Notes under the pieces: generated by a model
Seen by the model: only the letters and a program-made list of their open reading frames with translations
Databases searched by the model: none
What the model was told of the DNA's origin: nothing
Program-made: the position numbers and the translations under genes
Shown: positions 58,595-64,000 of the stretch, one piece after another
Layout: every line of letters begins with the position of its first letter
How positions within the stretch are numbered: position 1 is the stretch's first letter
Source: Marasmius tenuissimus
Lineage: Eukaryota; Basidiomycota; Agaricomycetes; Agaricales; Marasmiaceae
Direction of reading: 5' to 3'
DNA: 64,000 bases
Assembly: GCA_029532415.1 (NCBI GenBank)
Contig: JAQOTA010000060.1
Span: forward strand, 1,798,001-1,862,000

Positions 58595-59405
58595 ATCTGA
58601 ATCACCCACCTGCCCTATGTGCGCCCACCCAAACTGAACCTGACATATCTTTAGAACAGCAAAAGCGACGGATAAGCGGTAAGTTGCCCCTTATTGAGAC
58701 TGTTCTAACGATTAATTTGCGCCCCTGAGCGTCCGGAACGATTCAGATTTGACTCACCTGCCATACCCCCTCCCCCCAGTCTTGCACCTCCCATATCTCC
58801 AGAACGGTAAAAGCGGTTGACTAGCGGTAAGTTGCCCCTTGATACGACTGTATAAACGATTATTTTGAGCCCCCAAACGTTCAAAACGAGCCAGAATCGA
58901 CCAACCTGTCATATGTTCACCCCCACCCAAACTTGGACCTGCCATATCTTCAGAACGGCAAAAGCGACGGATAAGCGGTAAGTTGCCCCTTATTGAGACT
59001 GTTCTAACGATTAATTTGCGCCCCTGAGCGTCCGAAACGATTCAGATTTGACTCACCTGCCATACCCCTCCCCTTAATCTTGCACCCCTCATATCTCCAG
59101 AACGGTAAAAGCGATTGACTAGCGGTAAGTTGCCCCATAATACGACTTTACTAACAATTATTTTGAGCCCCCAAACGTCCAAAACGACTTAAAATTGACT
59201 GACCTGCCCCATGTTCACCTCCACCCAAGCTTGAATCTACCATATCTCCAGAACCAGGAAAGCGGTTGATAAGCGGTAAGCTATGACTTGATACGACGTT
59301 CCTAACGGTTAATTTAAGCCCTGGAACCCACCAAATGACTGGCAATTGACTCACCTGCTCCCTGCGCATCTCATATCCTTCAAGTACATCCCGTATCTTC
59401 AATAT
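58595..59405. repeat. Tandem repeat of about 150 bp, five copies
   Basis: The phrase AGCGGTAAG recurs at about 58674, 58823, 58974, 59121 and 59273, so spacing is 147-152 bp. Each unit also holds CATATCTTCAGAACGG(C/T)AAAAGCG, TTGCCCC, ACGATTAATTT or ACGATTATTTT, and (C/A)ACCTGCCATA. Copies 1 and 3 are nearly identical, as are copies 2 and 4, so the array is built on a 300-bp dimer. Copy 5 is more diverged. The array starts about 75 bp after the end of the integrase-like gene. Minus-strand open frames in it (58754-58945, 59151-59402) are products of the repeat and probably not genes. Confidence 0.85.
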
Positions 59406-60052
59406 GGCCGGAAGAAATTAACAGGTGCAGATTGTTTGCTGACAAAGCAGCCTAGATGATTGTTCTGAGTGATGAGAGAGTCCATAAGAGTGGTGAACCC
59501 TGTGTCGATATAGTGTTGAGCAAGTCCAACATAGGCGCGGCCCACAAGTCCTGATTGATATTATGTAAGCACATGTTCTGTTCACGTTCCGCTCAAAAAA
59601 TGGGCATGCTTGTCATGCTCATCCCTTCCCAAACCCTTGCTCATTTGTCTGGAAACCATTTGGGACTTGATGGCAAGCAAAATGCCTTGCTAATCATGTC
59701 CTAACTTTCCCGCCACTTGCCTCCAAACAAAAGATTTCGTTTTTTTGTAGATGGGAAAACCTTGCCTTTTATGTATTGCTTTCGGTCGGTCAGTATCATA
59801 TCGTTCATGATCTCACTGCTTTGTGATCTACATCCATCTCCAACCACTATACACGCCCATGCCCGAACGAAAAGTGATCAGATTTGGAGAGCGGGATGTC
59901 AAACACCTTGCCAACAAGCGTGGTAAAGTATCCGGTCTACTGCCTGAGCATCCTTCTGAGCATGGTAGGGAATTTTCCTCGATTAGAACGCCATACCATC
60001 ATCTTAGCGATGCACAGGTCGATGGAAATTTCATCTCAAAGGACTAGCAAAT
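59406..60052. other. Intergenic, no gene recognised
   Basis: Between the tandem repeat and the gene of unknown family. Open frames at 59717-60066 overlap in different frames without motifs. Confidence 0.4.
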
Positions 60053-61948
60053 ATGCATGGCGGTAAACAAACAGTAACAGCACATACATCCTCTGCTTCC
60101 GACACTATCTTTCAACCAATCACCGAGCACTTTCCCTTAATCGCCTGCAAAACATGTACTCTACCCGATAGTTCTGACCAGAACTCCGAAGCCTGTTCTG
60201 GCTTATCATTTGTACGATATCCAACAAATGACTCACTACCTGTGTCTGTTGCGGAGATCTTCAATAATCTGGACGCCAAAGGTAGATTATATTGTGCTAC
60301 TCGAGGAAAGGAGATGGTTGTCGGATTTGGTCAGGTAAGTAGAAATGGGTGTGCCTGTCTTCCTACCTCACGTTATCCTTTAGTTCATTGTAAGAGTGCA
60401 CTTTGCACTCGAAGGTCATTGTTTTTGGATGCCTACTACACAGTATAATGTTATAACCTCCAAAGCGCCCGTCACCCGCGGTTCAAAATCTATGGCGTAC
60501 CGCGTTCCCCTCGAGTTTGTGTATGGACCTGGTGGCGAATGCCGTCTCTCCATCCAAGCAGCATTTATTCGCCCGGATTGGACGCTCCTCTTTTGTGATC
60601 ACAATGTTCAGATTGTCTTTCACGTAATGAGGTTGCGACGGGACTGTGAAGAAAGAGATTTTGACGCGAATTCCACGGTATGTGTTAGAAGATAGAAAAA
60701 ATATAATATTGAAATATAAGTAGATCTGGCCCTATTTGTGGAGCACTAGCCATGGTCCTGATGCACTCTTAGAGATTAGAGAGATGCAGTCATCCCTCCT
60801 TCAGTTTCGCCGACGTATCACAAATAAGAAGAAACCGGACATGAGACCTATCTACATGGTAATCAAGTCAGACGCAAAGCACTTCAATGGTTTGGGTGCT
60901 CAAGAGGCATGCGATCTCTTGATCCAGAACTTCATCCATCCCGCCATGCCCGTTCACTATGTATGCTCATCCAACTCCGTCTGGACGAGATTGGTCAAAG
61001 GGATCTTTTCTCACTTTCAGGCAGTCGATGAGCTCATTTTCCGTTCGAAACCTCCTCTCCCATATGTTTCATCTGAACTTCCATTGAGGATGATGCCGAG
61101 GGCCCACAAACGATTCATTCGTTTGGGTGTCTTTGCTTATCGTCGCTCGACCATTTTCGTGGACCAAGCTTGGTTGTCAGAGGCTCGTAGACTGAACCTT
61201 TTCGATAAGAACGCATTGCTTGATCTGAATGGTAAAGGGGCTAGTGAGTGTTTCAACTTATCTGTGCAATAGATCGGAGAATTGATATGTTGCAGCACGT
61301 CGCGATGAACTTCCAAACATTACTATACCGACTTCCAAGTTTTCGCGATCTTCACGCACACACATACCCAACTACCGATTCATCGTTGGCTATACAAAGA
61401 AGAAGAAACCGTCACCAGTATATTGCTACTGTCCTTTTACACTACAAGTGAAACATTCATGGACCAAAGTACCGGTAGTACGCTCAATTCTCTACAGTTA
61501 AACAACAAAGATCTAATTTTCATTATAGGAACTCGAACCTCAATCGCCCGAATCTGACGTTATAAGGGAATTCAACAGTACATCCCTTGGCCCATATTCA
61601 TTTATGGCTTTCATAGGGAATAGCTGGACTAGGAAACACGTAGACCTCGCAGAAAAGGTCTCGCCTATTCCCAAGCATCTCCAATTCTCTCGGGGTAGAC
61701 GCATCACCATAAATGTGGGCAGATTTCGTTTGATGAGACCTTGCGTCAAGGATGTAGTGGCGAACAAGCTTTCGAAGGAGAGTAGGAAAGCAAAGGAGAA
61801 GGGGGGAGAGCAGAAGGAACGGACGAAAGGGAACAAAGGAAAGGGAAGGACTAACAGAAAGACTAACGGAAAGGGGGGGAGAACGAAAGGAAATAGTGGG
61901 AGAAAACGTCGTCAAACCTTGAAACAGTTTTTCGAAGAGAACAGTTGA
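60053..61948 (+). CDS. Protein of unknown family with lysine-rich tail
   Basis: Five exons (60053-60334, 60384-60677, 60724-61243, 61296-61474, 61529-61948) join in frame into 564 residues. I do not recognise a domain. The core is globular: FIVRVHFALEGHCFWMPTTQ, YRVPLEFVYGPGGECRLSIQ, WTLLFCDHNVQIVFHVMRL, MRPIYMVIKSDAKHFNGLG, MPVHYVCSSNSVWTRLVKG, KRFIRLGVFAYRRSTIFVDQ, NYRFIVGYTKKKKPSPVYCY, and MAFIGNSWTRKHVDLAEKV. The last 60 residues are almost only Lys, Gly, Arg, Glu and Thr (KGNKGKGRTNRKTNGKGG), suggesting nucleic-acid or nucleolar contact. Five good introns and a single long frame argue for a real gene. It lies in the repeat-rich flank near the integrase element and could be element cargo or an expanded fungal family. 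Confidence 0.7.
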
Positions 61949-62142
61949 ACTTATGTATTTACGTCAACAAGTCTAGGTGGTTCGATTCAAGAGACATATC
62001 ATATTGTATCTTATGTACATACAGACTGGTGACTACAATACTGACATGTCGGTGCTACGGGACAAAAGGCATAGCCTACCAGTTGAATGGCAAAGGCAAC
62101 TGTAACGAACAAGGAGTAAATAACGTCAAAAAACATTATCAA

Positions 62143-63750
62143 TCAGAAATCAAGGTTGGGTTTATTAGAGAACGGATCGTCATCGGGACGGGGTTTGGAG
62201 AAATAAGGGTCCATCGATGATTGACCTTCCATCCTTGGGGGGGTGGTCGCTACGAACGGAAATGAGAAGTTGTCATCCGTAGTATCCTCTGCATTCCTCC
62301 CGTCGTTGCCAACTGCGTATTCGATACCACCATCCGAAGCACCTCCTGTGGTGGCTTGAATTATAGCACCATATTCGTCCATGTTGACTTCAAAACCATC
62401 GGAATCTGAATCAATTTCGATTTCCTCCTTGACTGCTACCTTCTTACGAGGTCTTAATACGACTTTGGAGTCAGTGTCTTTGCCAAGAATTCAATCAGTC
62501 TCATAGATAGGAATCCGACCAGATATCGAGACTACTCACCGGTGGTCGCCTCATCAGAATCAGAGGAGATTTTGCGTTTGTACTTGCGTCCGTCATTTTT
62601 TCCTTTCGACGACGCTTTAGGAATCGGAGATTCAACTACACCAAAAGGAACATAGTGAGTTAGTATTGCTGCGGCACATATGTGATATCGCACATACCCT
62701 TATAGCTATAGTCGTCATCATCTGAGTCAATGACAGCGGCTATGTTAGTCGTTCCCCAACTCGATACAACATTGGGAGGGATCTCTTTTCGCGACACTAG
62801 ATACAAGACAAAAAACAATCAGCTTTGCTCTTCAAAGCAGGTCTAAGCTATGAGAAAAACGCACCGAGGATGAGCTGGTTGCTGGAAATACCCTTTCCAG
62901 TAGGCCCCTCGCTCAGACGTCTGAGCTCTTGTCCATTGGGCTCGAGAGTAGTCTGATACAACTTGATTTTTGCTGACCTGCCGTGACCTTCCGTGTAGCC
63001 AAAGACATAGGGTGGGTAGTCCTTTTTCCATGACGTGGCGAAGTATTCGAACGGCTTCGGGAGATTTTCACGAATGACTGTGTCGATGTCCCTGAAGGAC
63101 GCGTTGGGAGGTATCTCGATCTTTGCCGACTGGATGGCATGACCAAGGCTGCAGGCCTCGAACCATTGGTGGCGAGTGATGGCTGCAGCAGATCGTGGAA
63201 CAATGAGCTTCGTGCTGTCGTCTTTTGGATTCGGGATCTGAGGAAATCATCGATTAGCATTGAGCTTGAATTTCACAGCGGGGGATAGCACTTACGATGC
63301 AAGTTCCCTCAACGTTCAAGTAGATCGAGGTCAGCACGTATGACTTGTCGGCGCCAGCACTGGCTTTGTTAGGCTCGGAAGCCTATAGTATGAGAGAAGG
63401 ATCAGTCTAATATACAGACAGTGTCCCGTTCAAATAACTCTTACCTTTCGTCCTTTCTTTTTGTTCTTCGATTGCAAACCGTCTTTTGCCTCCTGATTGG
63501 CGCTCGAGAGGAGGTCAGCCGCTTCCTCATCTGTCTTTTCGGCGAAGACCTTTTTGAAGATTGCGGGTACAGAGAGACCACCAGACGACTTTTTCCCCCT
63601 TCCCTTGGCAGCTATGTGCTCCTTCTTCTTGCATCCACAATTTTTGCACGGCACTCTGGCACGATCGGGTTCCGAGTCTGAGTCGTTCGACTCATAATCG
63701 TCGCAATCCTGGCACCTTTGGCAAGGCTTTATATCTTCTGCTTTAGCCAT
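62143..63750 (-). CDS. Cysteine-cluster nuclear-type protein, unknown family
   Basis: Six exons (63750-63445, 63382-63296, 63237-62865, 62796-62698, 62635-62540, 62477-62143) encode 431 residues. The N-terminus has a cysteine cluster: PCQRCQDCDDYESND, then VPCKNCGCKKKEH, about 25 residues apart, which could bind zinc. The middle (VLTSIYLNVEGTCIIPNPKD, ITRHQWFEACSLGHAIQ, PPYVFGYTEGHGRSAKIKLY) is globular. The second half is disordered with acidic SDSDE patches, a basic KYKRKISSDSD element and LRPRKKVAVKEE, suggesting a nuclear protein. I do not recognise the family. It is convergent with the lysine-rich-tail gene (194 bp between stops). Confidence 0.75.
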
Positions 63751-64000
63751 GTTGAAGAATGAGGCGGACGAGGAGAGGGAGGTAACGGGAATGGAAGCTG
63801 TCGGTCAAAGCAAATACCGAACGATACACAGAGAAAATTCAAACTCAGGTACTTCGAATTTCGGGTGGCTTGGGTGGCTTACAGTTACTGCACAAAAAAT
63901 GAACTAGTACAAAAAAGGAAGGTCCCATATACACCGGACGTGAGTTGAGGAAATTGGATCCAAATCCAACACTTATGAGGGCCCGACAGTAGTGGGATCA
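63751..64000. other. Upstream region at the right edge
   Basis: Promoter side of the cysteine-cluster gene. The phrase GGGTGGCTTGGGTGGCTTA at 63863-63882 is a short direct repeat. No gene is seen before the window ends. Confidence 0.4.

Noticed and set aside
58754..59402. Two minus-strand frames sharing SLGGGEH and ILxRFxRLGAQNN
   Set aside because: The likeness comes from the 150-bp tandem repeat itself, so it is not independent evidence for coding.
1..64000. CRISPR array, prophage or bacterial operon
   Set aside because: The sequence is eukaryotic with spliced genes; the only array is the 150-bp tandem repeat, which has no spacer structure.

Overview
The window is nuclear DNA from a filamentous basidiomycete fungus, most likely an Agaricomycete. 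The reasons are dense genes on both strands, many short introns of about 45-65 nt (GT..AG with CTRAY-type branch sequences), paralogous DUF6534-type membrane proteins, a BTB-domain protein and an integrase-like element of the kinds common in mushroom-forming fungi, plus ordinary housekeeping orthologues. Most gene models below were built by hand by joining reading frames across canonical splice sites; exon chains that keep frame and family alignment are given in the entries. No rRNA, tRNA or CRISPR was recognised.

Layout. 1-8.4 kb (almost all minus strand): the end of a small DMAC1-like inner-membrane protein (plus), a mitochondrial enoyl-CoA hydratase, two YCII-domain proteins with a decayed third copy between them, a DUF6534 membrane protein and a secreted GH18 chitinase. 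9.9-15.2 kb: a small secreted cysteine-containing protein, a seven-helix membrane protein, and a second DUF6534 gene that is an inverted copy of the first with the same exon plan. 16.6-26.5 kb: phosphoenolpyruvate carboxykinase, a GNAT acetyltransferase, the mitochondrial chaperone Mdm35, an MFS transporter and palmitoyl-protein thioesterase. 26.9-33.8 kb: an ER Hsp70 (BiP-like), a Congo-red-resistance-like single-pass protein, the ribosome-biogenesis WD40 protein Sof1 and a RING finger protein. 33.9-52.1 kb is a run of conserved nuclear and housekeeping genes: Mediator MED12, dihydroorotate dehydrogenase, the SLX1 nuclease, Mediator MED14, a SCY1-like pseudokinase and the DASH subunit Dad2.

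52.1-64 kb has a different character: long stretches without genes, a BTB protein, an integrase-type (DDE) element with apparent frameshifts, a five-copy tandem repeat of about 150 bp, one large gene of unknown family with a lysine-rich tail, and a cysteine-cluster protein at the right edge. This is the accessory part of the window.

Together the genes do not form one pathway. Several belong to mitochondria (enoyl-CoA hydratase, Mdm35, DHODH, DMAC1-like) or to the secretory route (BiP-like, PPT1, chitinase, small secreted protein, RCR-like). Noteworthy signals are the inverted DUF6534 pair, YCII duplication and decay, two GC-AG introns, a likely damaged splice donor in SLX1, a BiP-like protein ending in -DNEL instead of -HDEL, and a PY motif encoded by its own skippable last exon.
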